Assembly: GCF_017565645.3 (NCBI RefSeq)
Contig: NZ_CP086136.1
Span: 1,626,001-1,690,000 of the forward strand
Source: Bradyrhizobium barranii subsp. barranii
Lineage (GTDB): Bacteria > Pseudomonadota > Alphaproteobacteria > Rhizobiales > Xanthobacteraceae
Length of the DNA stretch: 64,000 bases
Reading direction: 5' to 3'
Below, piece by piece: positions 35,037-43,922 of the stretch. Under the pieces are notes generated by a model. That model was not told the DNA's origin. It did no database searches and saw only the letters and a list, made by a program, of their open reading frames with translations. How positions within the stretch are numbered: position 1 is the first letter of the stretch; each line of letters starts with the position of its first letter. Both the position numbers and the translations under genes were made by a program.

Positions 35037-35921
35037 CTAGATCCCCAGCAGTTTTCGCGCGTTGGCCTTCAGCACCTTCGGCCGGATCTCGTCGCGGATC
35101 TCGATCTTGGCGAAATCCGACAGCCAGCGGTCCGGCGTGATCACCGGCCAGTCCGAGCCGAACAGCATCTTGTCCTGAAGGATCGAGTTGATGTAGCGCA
35201 CCAGGATCGGCGGGAAATACTTTGGCGACCAGCCCGAGAGGTCGATGTAGACGTTCGGCTTGTGGGTCGCGACCGACAGCGCTTCCTCCTGCCAGGGGAA
35301 GGAGGGATGGGCGAGGATGATCTTGAGGTCGGGGAAATCTGCCGCGACGTCGTCCATGTACATCGGGTTCGAATATTTCAGCCGCATGCCCATGCCGCCG
35401 GGCATGCCCGAGCCGACGCCGGTCTGGCCGGTGTGGAACAGCGCGATCGCGCCGCCATTGTTGATCTCTTCGTAGAGCGGATAGGCCATGCGGTCGTTGG
35501 CGTAGAAGCCCTGCATGGTCGGATGGAATTTGAAGCCGCGGACGCCGTATTCCTCGATCAGCTTGCGCGCCTCGCGCACACCGAGCTTGCCCTTGTGCGG
35601 GTCGATCGAGACGAAGGGGATGAGGACGTCGAGATGGTCGGAGGCGATCTCCAGCATCTCCTCATTTTTGTAGCGGCGGAAGCCGGTCTCGCGCTCGGCA
35701 TCGACCGGAAAGATCACCGCGGCGATATTCTTGGAGCGGTAGTAGGCCGCGGTCTCCGGCACGGTCGGCGGATGCTTGTGCGGCGACTTGAAATAGTCCG
35801 CCATCTGCGCCTGGAAATCGTCATAGCCGTCGTCGGGATGGGTGCCGCAAGGCTCCTCGGCGTGGGTGTGGATGTCGATGGCGACGACATCGTCGATGTT
35901 GGGCAGCTTCAGCTTCGGCAT
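35037..35921 (-). CDS. Amidohydrolase family protein (amidohydrolase 2/ACMSD-like)
   Basis: A 294-residue metal-dependent TIM-barrel enzyme. The first metal site is DIHTHAEEP at residues 16-24, then GFKFHPTMQGF, IALFHTGQTG, IILAHPSFPWQEEAL and the final LFGSDWPVIT, matching the ACMSD/resorcylate decarboxylase-like branch. It would hydrolyse or decarboxylate a small aromatic or lactone. It stands alone, with a short AT-rich palindrome about 31 bp upstream of its start. The substrate is unknown. Confidence 0.9.
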   Translation of the reverse strand: MPKLKLPNIDDVVAIDIHTHAEEPCGTHPDDGYDDFQAQMADYFKSPHKHPPTVPETAAYYRSKNIAAVIFPVDAERETGFRRYKNEEMLEIASDHLDVLIPFVSIDPHKGKLGVREARKLIEEYGVRGFKFHPTMQGFYANDRMAYPLYEEINNGGAIALFHTGQTGVGSGMPGGMGMRLKYSNPMYMDDVAADFPDLKIILAHPSFPWQEEALSVATHKPNVYIDLSGWSPKYFPPILVRYINSILQDKMLFGSDWPVITPDRWLSDFAKIEIRDEIRPKVLKANARKLLGI

Positions 35922-36250
35922 TGGTTTCCTCCCGACGGGTTGTCGAATTGATTATATGATATAACGAATTTGGCAAGGCACGTCGTCGAAGCGAAGCCCC
36001 AAGTCGACAAATGTGTAGATCGGGCCGATCCGGCCGTTTCTACTTGCTTTCTACTTTGCATGGGGTTGTTTTCCAGAATTTGCTGGTCCGGAACCGGGCA
36101 GTTAACATTGACATCCGGTCCTCCCATGCCTTAAGAACCGCCCCGTCCCGGGCGGTCGGTCCGCCAGCGGGAAAGATCTCATTTTGCCACATTCGCGCGT
36201 GCCGAAACGGTAGTGCCGAACACGGCCTTTCGAACGTTCAGGATTCTGCC
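35922..36250. other. Divergent intergenic region, amidohydrolase to rpmJ
   Basis: 329 bp with an AT-rich part next to the amidohydrolase (35950-35975) and a more GC-rich part before rpmJ. TTATA-TGA-TATAA at 35952-35964 is a short perfect palindrome and could be an operator or overlap a promoter. No gene is seen in the rest. Confidence 0.4.
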
Positions 36251-36376
36251 ATGAAGGTCCGTAACTCGTTGAAGTCGCTGCGCGGTCGCCATCGCGCCAA
36301 CCGCCTGGTCCGCCGCAAGGGTCGGGTCTATGTGATCAATAAGGTGCAGCGCCGCTTCAAGGCTCGCCAGGGCTGA
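36251..36376 (+). CDS. rpmJ: 50S ribosomal protein L36
   Basis: A 41-residue, highly basic protein starting [18 protein letters not shown] and ending RRFKARQG. It lacks the four zinc ligands of the other L36 type, which is usual for alphaproteobacterial L36. It is monocistronic here, not in a large ribosomal operon, which is also usual in this group. Confidence 0.97.
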   Translation: MKVRNSLKSLRGRHRANRLVRRKGRVYVINKVQRRFKARQG

Positions 36377-36483
36377 TATTGCCCTCGCGGTCGCCGCGCG
36401 CGCGCCCCGCAAGACCACGGCTCACACGAGTTTGACGCCGCCTTTGCTTTGCAAGGGCGGCTTTGCGCGTTTAGACTTTGCGC

Positions 36484-37140
36484 ATGGCAGTGAGATTCCT
36501 GGCAGTGAGCTTCCCTTTCGCGCGCACCCTGTGTCTGGCCCTTGTGCTGGGCGCCACTGGCCTTACGCCAGCCCTGGCGCAGAAAGAGCTGCCTGCCCCT
36601 CCCGGCAAGGAACAGAAGAAGCTGCCGGAGGCGCCGGCCAAGCTGCCCAAGGTCGACCGCAGCAAGAATCTCGATTTCCTGTTCGGCGCGCTGAAGGCCG
36701 CGCCCGACGAGGCCAGCGCCAAGCATGTCGAGGCGCGGATCTGGGCGATCTGGATCCAGACCCCGAGCGACACCGCATCGCTGTTGATGGCGCGGGCCAA
36801 GACCGCGGTCGACGCGCAGAAGATCGACATCGCGATCAAGCTGCTGGATTCGGTCATCAAGCTCAGGCCCGACTACATCGAGGCCTGGAACCGGCGCGCC
36901 ACGCTCTACTACATGCAGAATGACTACGGCCGCTCGCTTGCCGACATCCGCGAGGTGCTGATCCGGGAGCCTCGCCATTTCGGCGCGCTCGCAGGCCTCG
37001 GCATGATCATGCAGGAGGTCGGTGACGAGAAACGTGCGCTCGAGGCCTACCGCAAGGCGCTCGCCGTCAATCCGCACCTCGAGAAGATCCCCGAGCAGGT
37101 CAAGGCGCTGACCGAGAAGGTCGAAGGCCGCGACATCTAG
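36484..37140 (+). CDS. Exported TPR-repeat protein
   Basis: A 218-residue protein with a signal peptide ending near TPALAQKEL, then a Pro/Lys-rich spacer and TPR-like helices: AVDAQKIDIAIKLLDSVIKLRPDYIEAWNRRATLYYMQNDYGRSLADIREVLIREPRHFGAL in at least three units. It is likely a periplasmic scaffold; partners are unknown. ATG at 36484 is used; a TTG two codons earlier is possible. It follows rpmJ by 107 bp. Confidence 0.85.
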   Translation: MAVRFLAVSFPFARTLCLALVLGATGLTPALAQKELPAPPGKEQKKLPEAPAKLPKVDRSKNLDFLFGALKAAPDEASAKHVEARIWAIWIQTPSDTASLLMARAKTAVDAQKIDIAIKLLDSVIKLRPDYIEAWNRRATLYYMQNDYGRSLADIREVLIREPRHFGALAGLGMIMQEVGDEKRALEAYRKALAVNPHLEKIPEQVKALTEKVEGRDI

Positions 37141-37264
37141 CGGACAAGTTGATCATTTCCCGAGTGATTGCAGCGTGCGCGGATTAACCACGATCACACG
37201 TGCGGCGTTCTCAGGGGTATTGTTGAAGCGCGCGCAGGCCTACCTGCATGGCAGGAGCACGGCC

Positions 37265-37525
37265 ATGAAGCGTTTGATCTTTGCAGGTGTATTGCTGCTC
37301 GCGTCGGGCTCGGTGAGCCTCGCCGACGGCTTGTTCTGGGTGGTCGGCAATCGCGCCACGGGCAAATGCAACATCGTAACCAGCAATCCCGTGATCATCG
37401 GCGACATCTGGTTCGGCGACGGTCCCTACAAATCCAGGGCCGATGCCAAGCTTGCCCGTTCGACGATCCGCGCCTGCCCTGCGGCCACACCCGACGAGGA
37501 AAAGGACGAGGACGGAACGAACTAG
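37265..37525 (+). CDS. Small exported hypothetical protein
   Basis: 86 residues: signal peptide (MKRLIFAGVLLLASGSVSLA), then a mature part with GLFWVVGNRATGKCNIVTSNPV and two cysteines able to pair, and an acidic tail (DEEKDEDGTN). I do not recognise the family, but the layout is typical of small conserved periplasmic proteins of Bradyrhizobium. Confidence 0.65.
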   Translation: MKRLIFAGVLLLASGSVSLADGLFWVVGNRATGKCNIVTSNPVIIGDIWFGDGPYKSRADAKLARSTIRACPAATPDEEKDEDGTN

Positions 37526-37532
37526 CCTGCAC

Positions 37533-37715
37533 TTAGTGCAGGACGCTACCGGCGCGCTCGACAAGGCCGTGATCGGCGGCCGCGGCGTAAGCCTTTGCAA
37601 GCTCCGTCTCGAGATGCTCGTTGATCAGAAGCAGTGCCCGCACTGCACCGCGCAGGTCACCGTTGCAGCTCGCCACGATCTCGTCGATCGCAGTGTCTTT
37701 GGATCTGAAGCTCAT
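37533..37715 (-). CDS. Small conserved-looking hypothetical protein, 60 aa
   Basis: A soluble helical protein: MSFRSKDTAIDEIVASCNGDLRGAV, then ALLLINEHLETELAKAYAAA. The ATG at 37713-37715 has GGAG seven bases upstream; an ATG two codons earlier is too close to it. This kind of short protein recurs in rhizobia, but its function is not known to me. Confidence 0.7.
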   Translation of the reverse strand: MSFRSKDTAIDEIVASCNGDLRGAVRALLLINEHLETELAKAYAAAADHGLVERAGSVLH

Positions 37716-38017
37716 CGACATTCTCCGGTTCAAATCAGGACAAATCCTGCCGGCCTTTCCCGCATCCCCTTGGAGTTTGCGAGGAGGATCGGCGCCCACC
37801 CGCGCCTAGATGGCGGAACCGACCGTGGCGATTATATGGAAGCCGCGATGACGACTGCATGAAGCTGGTCCGAGGCTTGCGCGCTGCGGGGAATGCCATT
37901 GATTTTATTGCATTTTTTCATGCTTGAATTATGCACATATCCACAGCCCCGGCATTTCAAGTGGAGCGCCGGGTTCCACGAAGCGAAATTGCCGCCCGCT
38001 AGTCTCGTAACTGCCAG

Positions 38018-39001
38018 GTGCCCTGGACCGTCCGGATTCTCTCCATGATCGTGATGTCAGTCGTGACCGCGCTGGTGCTGCTGGCGCTGGCCACGCAGGC
38101 CGGCGTCCTCGCCGTGCAACGCGCCTTTCCGCCTCAGGGCCGGATGGTCGAGGTCGACGGCGCTGTGCTTCACGTCGTCGATATCGGTCCGCGTGGTTCC
38201 GGCGTGCCGATCGTGATGCTGCACGGCGCGAGCTCCAATCTCGAAGCGATGCGGCGTCCGCTCGGCGACCTCCTGGCCAAAGACCATCGCGTCATTTTGA
38301 TCAACCGTCCCGGTCACGGCTGGAGCACGCGGATGCGGCGGCACGATTCGACGCCGCAGATCCAGGCCCGGATGATCGACGAGGCGCTTCGTAAGCTCGG
38401 GATCGATCGCGCGGTCTTCGTCGTGCATTCCTGGAGCGGTGCGCTCGGCGCGCGGATCGCGCTCGATCATCCCGGCCGCGTCGCCGGTCTCGTCATGCTG
38501 GCGCCGGTGACCCACCCCTGGCGCGGCGGCGTCGGCCGCTACAACGAGATCGTCGCAACGCCGGTGATCGGCCCGCTGCTCGCCTACACCGTCACGCTGC
38601 CGCTGGGGTATTTCGTTGCCGAGGCCGGCGCGCGCAGCGTCTTCCTGCCGCAAATCATGCCGGACGGCTTCGTGCAGGACTCCGCGACGCCGCTATTGCT
38701 GCGCCCGCGCGAGTTCATCGCCAATGCCTATGATTTGGTGACGCTGAAGGAAGCGGTGACGGCGCAGGCTGCGCGTTATGGCGAGATCAAGGCACCGGTC
38801 ACGATCATCGCTGGCGAGCCCGACAAGACGGTGAAGACCGCCATCCACGCGCGTCCCTTCGCCGCGATGGTGCCGGGTGCAAAGCTGATCGTGCTGCCCG
38901 ATCTCGGCCACATGGTGCAGAACGCTGTGCCGGATCTGGTGAAGACGGAGATCGAGACGATGATCGGGAAAATCGTCCCTGCGCAGGCGGCCGCCGATTA
39001 A
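38018..39001 (+). CDS. Membrane-anchored alpha/beta hydrolase
   Basis: A 327-residue hydrolase with one N-terminal hydrophobic segment (about residues 8-32) that should anchor it in the inner membrane. The oxyanion region is VMLHGASSN, the nucleophile is in VVHSWSG near residue 140, the acid is probably in IIAGEPDKTVK and the His is in LPDLGHMVQN, so the triad is complete. The GTG at 38018 is preferred over the ATG at 38045 because it keeps a positive charge before the anchor. Its stop TAA runs into dispersed repeats and the IS insertion site. Confidence 0.82.
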   Translation: MPWTVRILSMIVMSVVTALVLLALATQAGVLAVQRAFPPQGRMVEVDGAVLHVVDIGPRGSGVPIVMLHGASSNLEAMRRPLGDLLAKDHRVILINRPGHGWSTRMRRHDSTPQIQARMIDEALRKLGIDRAVFVVHSWSGALGARIALDHPGRVAGLVMLAPVTHPWRGGVGRYNEIVATPVIGPLLAYTVTLPLGYFVAEAGARSVFLPQIMPDGFVQDSATPLLLRPREFIANAYDLVTLKEAVTAQAARYGEIKAPVTIIAGEPDKTVKTAIHARPFAAMVPGAKLIVLPDLGHMVQNAVPDLVKTEIETMIGKIVPAQAAAD

Positions 39002-39056
39002 AGCGTTTTCGAGCGAAGTGGATACCGGTTCGCGTGAAGAAAACGCGTCAAAACAA
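39001..39056. repeat. Dispersed palindromic repeat next to IS target
   Basis: AAGCGTTTTC opens and GAAAACGC closes an imperfect hairpin with the inner GATACCGGTTCGCGTGAAG segment. This is a common extragenic element of Bradyrhizobium and relatives. It directly precedes the left arm of the palindrome that holds the insertion sequence. Confidence 0.65.
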
Positions 39057-39076
39057 GGAGCCCGAGCTTCGGTTCT

Positions 39077-39336
39077 TCTCTATTCGGCCGGATTTAGTCA
39101 AGGGCTTGATTGGGTGCCTCCTTGGGTTCGGTACCGCTCGCGGGGCCGTGCTTCTCTTCGGGATCAGCCGTATGGCTCTCCCAGCATGGGATCAGTAGAA
39201 CGAGACGGAACAATCTGACTCGCGTGCTGATCGCAAGGACGCGACCGTACAAGAGCCCAAAGCGAACTCATCTCGTCCATCGTCCCGCGAGGGACCTCCT
39301 CCCGCTAAACAACGGGTGCGTGGACCGCGCGTCGCA
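39077..39336 (-). ncRNA. Candidate guide (seek/bridge) RNA region of the IS
   Basis: The 260-bp non-coding part lies downstream of the transposase. IS1111-group elements are known to encode their guide RNA there. Within it, ATCTGACTC at 39213-39221 exactly matches the right junction, including the CT core and the first target bases (40487-40495). This could be a target-recognising segment. No RNA boundaries can be set from sequence alone. Confidence 0.4.
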
Positions 39337-40374
39337 CTATTGTGCCGCGGGCGTGGCCTCCCGTGTCCAGCGGAATTCCGTTCCGTCGCTCCACATGCGG
39401 TGCATGATGACGGCGAGCCGCCGCGCCAAAGCGACGATCGCCTTCTGCTGCCCGCGTCGTTTGGCGATCTGCATGGCCCACGCCTTGAGCCAGGACCATT
39501 TCTGCACCCGCGTCAGCATGACCTGTGCGGCCTCATAGAGTAGCGCTCGCATGGCTTCATCACCGCACAGCGAAATCCGGCCGATGCGGTGGCTTTCGCC
39601 GGACTGGTTGAGAACTGGCGTCAATCCAAGGGACGGCCCGACGGCTTTCGAACTCTTGAAGCGGGCGGGAACGTCGATCGTGCTGATAAAGGCCAGCGAC
39701 GTGACGGGGCCGACACCAGGGATCGTCATCAACCGACGACAGACCTCGCTTTCCCGGGCAAGTAGAAGCACTTTGCGATGCAGTTGTGTGAACTGTTCGC
39801 GTAAAACGCGTCGGGCGACGAGAAGCGGTTCCATGAGTTCGGCCAGCTCCGGCTGACCGCCGACGAGTTCGTGGATACGTTGTTCAAAGCCGATCACCCC
39901 CACAATTCCGACCTTCAAGCCGAAGTTGCGTAACAGCCCACGAATGTCATTCTCGATGGCAATGGCCTTCTCCTGAAGCAGCTTGCGACCGGCAAGCAGG
40001 ACCCGTCGCTTTTGGCTGATCAGGGTCTTGACGTGGACAGGCCGGAACAAGCCGACGCGCATCATCTGCGCAATGCCACGCGCATCATTGCGGTCGCTCT
40101 TGTTCACCTGCGCCTTGAGGAACGCCTTGGCATGTCGCGTCTCGATGCAGATTACCGGCAGGCCAGCCTCCGCCAGCCCGCTGAACAGCCATTGCGACAG
40201 CGGTCCAGCCTCGAGCCCAATCCGATCAAACCGCCAAATCGGATCGTTGAGTGCAGCAAGAAGATCGTCCGGGTGACTCACCAACTTCGCTTCCCGGCAA
40301 ATGCGGCCCGTTTCGTCGACAATGCACAGGGACGTCTCTTTGACCGACACGTCCAGTCCAGCGTAATGTTTCAT
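39337..40374 (-). CDS. IS110 family transposase
   Basis: A 345-residue DEDD recombinase. The RuvC-like residues are visible as D8 (AGLDVS), E55 (GLEAGPLSQ), D94 and D97 (NKSDRNDARG). A coiled-coil region follows, and then the C-terminal Tnp domain with RRLMTIPGVGPVTSLAFIS near residue 220 and LTPVLNQSGESHRIGRIS, where the nucleophilic Ser of this family lies. Full length, no frameshift. It cuts and joins DNA directed by a structured guide RNA encoded in the element. Confidence 0.95.
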   Translation of the reverse strand: MKHYAGLDVSVKETSLCIVDETGRICREAKLVSHPDDLLAALNDPIWRFDRIGLEAGPLSQWLFSGLAEAGLPVICIETRHAKAFLKAQVNKSDRNDARGIAQMMRVGLFRPVHVKTLISQKRRVLLAGRKLLQEKAIAIENDIRGLLRNFGLKVGIVGVIGFEQRIHELVGGQPELAELMEPLLVARRVLREQFTQLHRKVLLLARESEVCRRLMTIPGVGPVTSLAFISTIDVPARFKSSKAVGPSLGLTPVLNQSGESHRIGRISLCGDEAMRALLYEAAQVMLTRVQKWSWLKAWAMQIAKRRGQQKAIVALARRLAVIMHRMWSDGTEFRWTREATPAAQ

Positions 40375-40533
40375 GCTGCGCTTCTCCGTCTGATGCTTGT
40401 GGCTGTTCGAAAACAGACCACGTTTATCATCAACCTGAAGCGCAGCACCCTGCTAACGCGGGGCTCAGCAACAGGCCGAATACCCCATCTGACTCAATCA
40501 GAACCGAAGCTCGGGCGGCCGCCATTCACGCGC

Positions 40534-40929
40534 TTACTGCTTGATTTTCCCGTCCTTGTCGAACTGCGCGACGAAGGACCAGAGATTGTTGATCTCGTTC
40601 TCGTTCTTGATGCCGGCGAACGCCATCTTGGTGCCGGGGATCTTGGCCTTGGGGTCCTTGATGTATTCCTTGAACGTGGCTTCATCCCAGGTGATGCCGG
40701 AATTCTTGTTCGCATCCGAATAATTGTAGTCCGGCGCGGTGCCTGACTTGCGGCCGTTGAGGCCGTTGAGCTCGGGGCCGACCTTGTTCTTGGCGCCTTC
40801 GCCGATGGCGTGGCAGGCCAGGCATTTGTTGAACGACGATTTGCCGGCCGCAACATCCTGCGCCATCGCGGCGGGTGCGGCGGCAGTCACGGTGAGGATC
40901 ATCAGTGCGCCAAAAGTCAGTTTTGTCAT
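40534..40929 (-). CDS. Periplasmic class I cytochrome c (c2/c550 type)
   Basis: A 131-residue protein with a signal peptide ending near AMAQDVAAG. Haem attachment is CLACH (C36, C39, H40) and the axial Met is M102 in IPGTKMAFAG. The 107-residue mature size and GPELNGLNGRKSG loop match mitochondrial-like c2/c550 cytochromes. It carries electrons between the bc1 complex and oxidases or periplasmic enzymes. Its stop is 17 bp from the split palindrome, so the IS has separated it from its probable terminator hairpin. Confidence 0.93.
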   Translation of the reverse strand: MTKLTFGALMILTVTAAAPAAMAQDVAAGKSSFNKCLACHAIGEGAKNKVGPELNGLNGRKSGTAPDYNYSDANKNSGITWDEATFKEYIKDPKAKIPGTKMAFAGIKNENEINNLWSFVAQFDKDGKIKQ

Positions 40930-41193
40930 CGGGTGCTCTTCGTCTCTTCCCTGGTGGGTCTAGGCTGGTCGGTCTTGCCTGGTCGGCAAACGACGGACCC
41001 GCCGGTTTTGGCAGGCCCGCCCGGCTTGGACAAGCCACGAAACCATGACAGGTTTCATGCTGCCCTACTTGTCCCAGAGCGAACTCGCCGATGATCGCCG
41101 CTCCGACTTTCGGATGGCCTACCCAGACAGGCGCGGACGTGGTTGATTTGCCGCGATAATTTGATCGTGGGCTACGAGTCGGAAGGATATGTT

Positions 41194-42687
41194 ATGGCCA
41201 TCATGATGCCCGCGAGCGACCAGACCGTGCTGGCGCGCCGCGCTGAGATCGTGGCTGCATTGCGCGCAATCGTGCCCGGCGAGGGCGTGATCGACAGCGC
41301 CTCCGAGATGCGGGCCTACGAATCCGACGGGCTGACGGCCTATCGGCAACCGCCGATGGTCGTGGTGCTGCCCGATACGACCGAGCAGGTCTCGCTCGTC
41401 CTGAAATATTGTGCCGGGCAGGGGATCAAGGTGGTTCCGCGCGGCTCCGGCACTTCGCTGTCCGGGGGCGCGCTGCCGCTGGAAGATGGCGTGCTGCTCG
41501 GGCTCGGCAAGTTCAAGCGGATCCGCGAGATCGATTTCGACAACCGCGTCGTCGTCACCGAGCCGGGCGTCACCAATCTCGCCATCAGCCAGGCGGTCGC
41601 GCATGCCGGCTTCTACTACGCCCCCGATCCGTCCTCGCAGATCGCCTGCTCGATCGGCGGCAATGTCGCGGAGAATTCCGGCGGCGTGCACTGCCTGAAA
41701 TACGGCATGACCACCAACAACGTGCTTGGTTGCGAGATTGTCCTGATGAGCGGCGAGATCCTGCGCATCGGCGGCAAGTCGGCGGAGAACACCGGCTACG
41801 ACCTGATGGGCGTCATCACCGGCTCGGAAGGGCTGCTCGGGGTCATCACCGAGATCACGGTGCGCATCCTGCAAAAGCCGGAGACCGCGCGGGCGCTGAT
41901 GGTCGGCTTCGCGCAGGTCGAGGCCGCCGGCGAATGCGTGGCGCGCATCATCGGCGCCGGCATCATCCCGGGCGGCATGGAGATGATGGACAAGCCGGCG
42001 ATCCACGCCGCGGAGGCCTTCGTTCATGCCGGCTATCCGCTCGACGTCGAAGCGCTGCTCATCATCGAGCTCGACGGTCCCAAGATCGAGGTCGACGAGC
42101 TGATCACGCGCGTCGAGACCATTGCGAATGCTTGCGGCTCGACGACCTGCCAGATCTCGACCTCGGAGGCCGAGCGCAATTTGTTCTGGGCCGGCCGCAA
42201 AGCGGCGTTTCCGGCCGTGGGCCGCATCTCGCCCGATTATCTCTGCATGGACGGCACGATCCCGCGCGGCGCGCTGCCGAAGGCGCTCGCCCGCATCCGG
42301 GAGCTCTCGGAGAAGTACCAGCTCGGCTGCGCCAACGTGTTCCACGCCGGCGACGGCAATCTGCATCCGCTGATCCTCTACGATGCCAACAAGCCCGGCG
42401 AGATCGAGCGCGCCGAGGCCTTCGGCGCCGACATCCTGCGCGCCTGCGTCGAGTTCGGCGGGGTGCTCACCGGCGAGCACGGCGTCGGCATCGAGAAGCG
42501 CGACCTGATGCCGGAGATGTTCACCGAGATCGACCTCAACCAGCAGCAGCGCCTGAAATGCGCTTTTGACGCGCAGGGCCTGCTCAACCCCGGAAAGGTG
42601 TTTCCGACCCTGCACCGCTGCGCCGAGCTCGGCCGCATGCATGTGCATGCCGGGAAGGTGGCATTCCCGGATATTCCGCGGTTCTGA
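41194..42687 (+). CDS. glcD: Glycolate oxidase, FAD-binding subunit GlcD
   Basis: A 497-residue PCMH-type flavoprotein. The FAD-binding segment is VVPRGSGTSLSGGALP near residue 85, then DPSSQIACSIGGNVAENSGG, GYDLMGVITGSEGLLGVITE, and the C-terminal FAD-oxidase part with NVFHAGDGNLHPLI and TGEHGVGIEKRDLM. With GlcE and GlcF it oxidises glycolate (and D-lactate) to glyoxylate and passes electrons to the quinone pool. ATG at 41194 follows AAGGA; the frame extends 17 codons further. Its partners glcE and glcF lie 1.9 kb downstream. Confidence 0.95.
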   Translation: MAIMMPASDQTVLARRAEIVAALRAIVPGEGVIDSASEMRAYESDGLTAYRQPPMVVVLPDTTEQVSLVLKYCAGQGIKVVPRGSGTSLSGGALPLEDGVLLGLGKFKRIREIDFDNRVVVTEPGVTNLAISQAVAHAGFYYAPDPSSQIACSIGGNVAENSGGVHCLKYGMTTNNVLGCEIVLMSGEILRIGGKSAENTGYDLMGVITGSEGLLGVITEITVRILQKPETARALMVGFAQVEAAGECVARIIGAGIIPGGMEMMDKPAIHAAEAFVHAGYPLDVEALLIIELDGPKIEVDELITRVETIANACGSTTCQISTSEAERNLFWAGRKAAFPAVGRISPDYLCMDGTIPRGALPKALARIRELSEKYQLGCANVFHAGDGNLHPLILYDANKPGEIERAEAFGADILRACVEFGGVLTGEHGVGIEKRDLMPEMFTEIDLNQQQRLKCAFDAQGLLNPGKVFPTLHRCAELGRMHVHAGKVAFPDIPRF

Positions 42688-42713
42688 CGGTCGATACCCG
42701 GCATGGCGGCGAC

Positions 42714-43877
42714 ATGGCGGACGTTCGGATCAGTGTGACGAAAGAAGCGCCGGGCAGGCCGCTGGCGAAGTCGCGCCTGCTGTTCATCGACAACGTCCGC
42801 TGGTCGATGATCATTCTCGTGCTGAGCATGCACGCAGCCGACACCTACAGTCCGTTCGGCAATTGGTACTATGTCGACCGGCGGGAGACCGGCTTCGGCA
42901 CGGCCCTCTTCTTCGGCATCTATCAGAGCTTCCTCCAGGCCTTCTTCATGGCCGCGCTGTTCTTCATCGCCGGCTATTTCGCCGTCGGCGCCTTCGATCA
43001 GAAAGGACTTTCGAAATTTGCGCGTGATCGGCTGATCAGGCTCGGCTTGCCGACTTTGCTCTACATGTTGGTGATCGGCCCGCTGACGCAGTATTTTCTG
43101 TCATGGACTTGGGGCAAGGGCGGTTTCGGCCATCAATGGCTGACCCATCTGATGGACGGCGAATGGCTTTCCGAGACGGGACCGATGTGGTTTTGCGCGG
43201 TGCTGCTGCTGGTCTCGCTCCTCTATGGCCTGATCCGCCAGACTGGATGGCGGGAGCCCGAGGTTGCGCTGTGCGGCACGGGGATTGTTCTGTTCGTTGC
43301 GGCCATGGCGGCACTCACCTTCGCCGTTCGCATTGCCATCCACGCCGATACCTCCGTGCTCAACGTTCACCCCGGCGATCTCCCGCAATACGCTCTCATG
43401 TTCGCAGCCGGCGCCGTCGGCTATCGCGGCAATTGGATGCTTGGGCTTGCCGCGCGCTCCTGTATCCGCTGGGGACTGCTCGCGCTGTCGCTCTCTGTGC
43501 CGCTGTTTGCAGCGCTCGTGCTGTTCGGCGGAGGCCTGCAGGGTGACACCGCGCTCTATGCAGGCGGCTTCAACTTCGTCAGTGCCGGGAAGTGCCTGTG
43601 GGAGGCGCTGGTCTGCGTCGGCATGGGTCTCTTGATGCTGGCCGTCTACCGCCGCTATTTCGACGCGCAAGGGCCGGTCGCCAAATGGCTCTCGGACAAC
43701 GCCTTCGGCGTCTACCTGATCCATCCGCCGATCCTGGTCGGCTTTGCCCTGCTTCTGCACGCACTGCCGCTCTTCGCACTCACGAAGGCGCTCCTGCTGA
43801 CCATGTTGGCCGCGATCGGCAGCTTGGCCGTCTCGGCACTGATCCTGCGCAGATCGCCGCTGCGCGCGATCATATAG
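42714..43877 (+). CDS. Membrane acyltransferase, acyltransferase 3 family
   Basis: A 387-residue protein with about ten membrane segments. The first, after RLLFIDNVRWSMIILVLSMHAAD, carries the conserved His of the family (here in LSMHAADTYSP), and FMAALFFIAGYFAV follows. The last segments have FGVYLIHPPILVGF, another family mark. Members acylate sugars or glucans at the membrane (OpgC/OafA types). It starts 26 bp after glcD on the same strand, so it may be cotranscribed, although a link with glycolate is not evident. Confidence 0.88.
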   Translation: MADVRISVTKEAPGRPLAKSRLLFIDNVRWSMIILVLSMHAADTYSPFGNWYYVDRRETGFGTALFFGIYQSFLQAFFMAALFFIAGYFAVGAFDQKGLSKFARDRLIRLGLPTLLYMLVIGPLTQYFLSWTWGKGGFGHQWLTHLMDGEWLSETGPMWFCAVLLLVSLLYGLIRQTGWREPEVALCGTGIVLFVAAMAALTFAVRIAIHADTSVLNVHPGDLPQYALMFAAGAVGYRGNWMLGLAARSCIRWGLLALSLSVPLFAALVLFGGGLQGDTALYAGGFNFVSAGKCLWEALVCVGMGLLMLAVYRRYFDAQGPVAKWLSDNAFGVYLIHPPILVGFALLLHALPLFALTKALLLTMLAAIGSLAVSALILRRSPLRAII

Positions 43878-43922
43878 TCGTATGCCGCGGTCCGGATCGA
43901 ACCGCGGCATACGAGTTGGTGT

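Larger units (their letters stand above)
39077..40490 (-). mobile_element. IS110-family insertion sequence, IS1111 type
   Basis: About 1414 bp. The outer borders are set by a CT dinucleotide at both junctions (39075-39076 and 40489-40490), the core expected for IS110-family recombination without target duplication. Subterminal inverted repeats TATTCGGCC (39081-39089) and GGCCGAATA (40474-40482) are the mark of the IS1111 group. The single transposase is on the minus strand with 116 bp upstream and 260 bp downstream of it. It looks complete and potentially active. Confidence 0.85.
39060..40516. repeat. 19-bp palindrome split by the insertion sequence
   Basis: The left part GCCCGAGCTTCGGTTCT is at 39060-39076 and its reverse complement AGAACCGAAGCTCGGGC at 40500-40516. 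Removing 39077-40490 joins the left arm to GA (40491-40492) and restores 19-bp perfect arms around the loop CTCAA. This is the empty target site: a terminator-like palindrome between the alpha/beta hydrolase and cytochrome c genes. Confidence 0.85.

Noticed and set aside
41119..42648. 509-codon open frame on the minus strand
   Set aside because: It is antisense to glcD throughout and mirrors its codons; no recognisable protein pattern.
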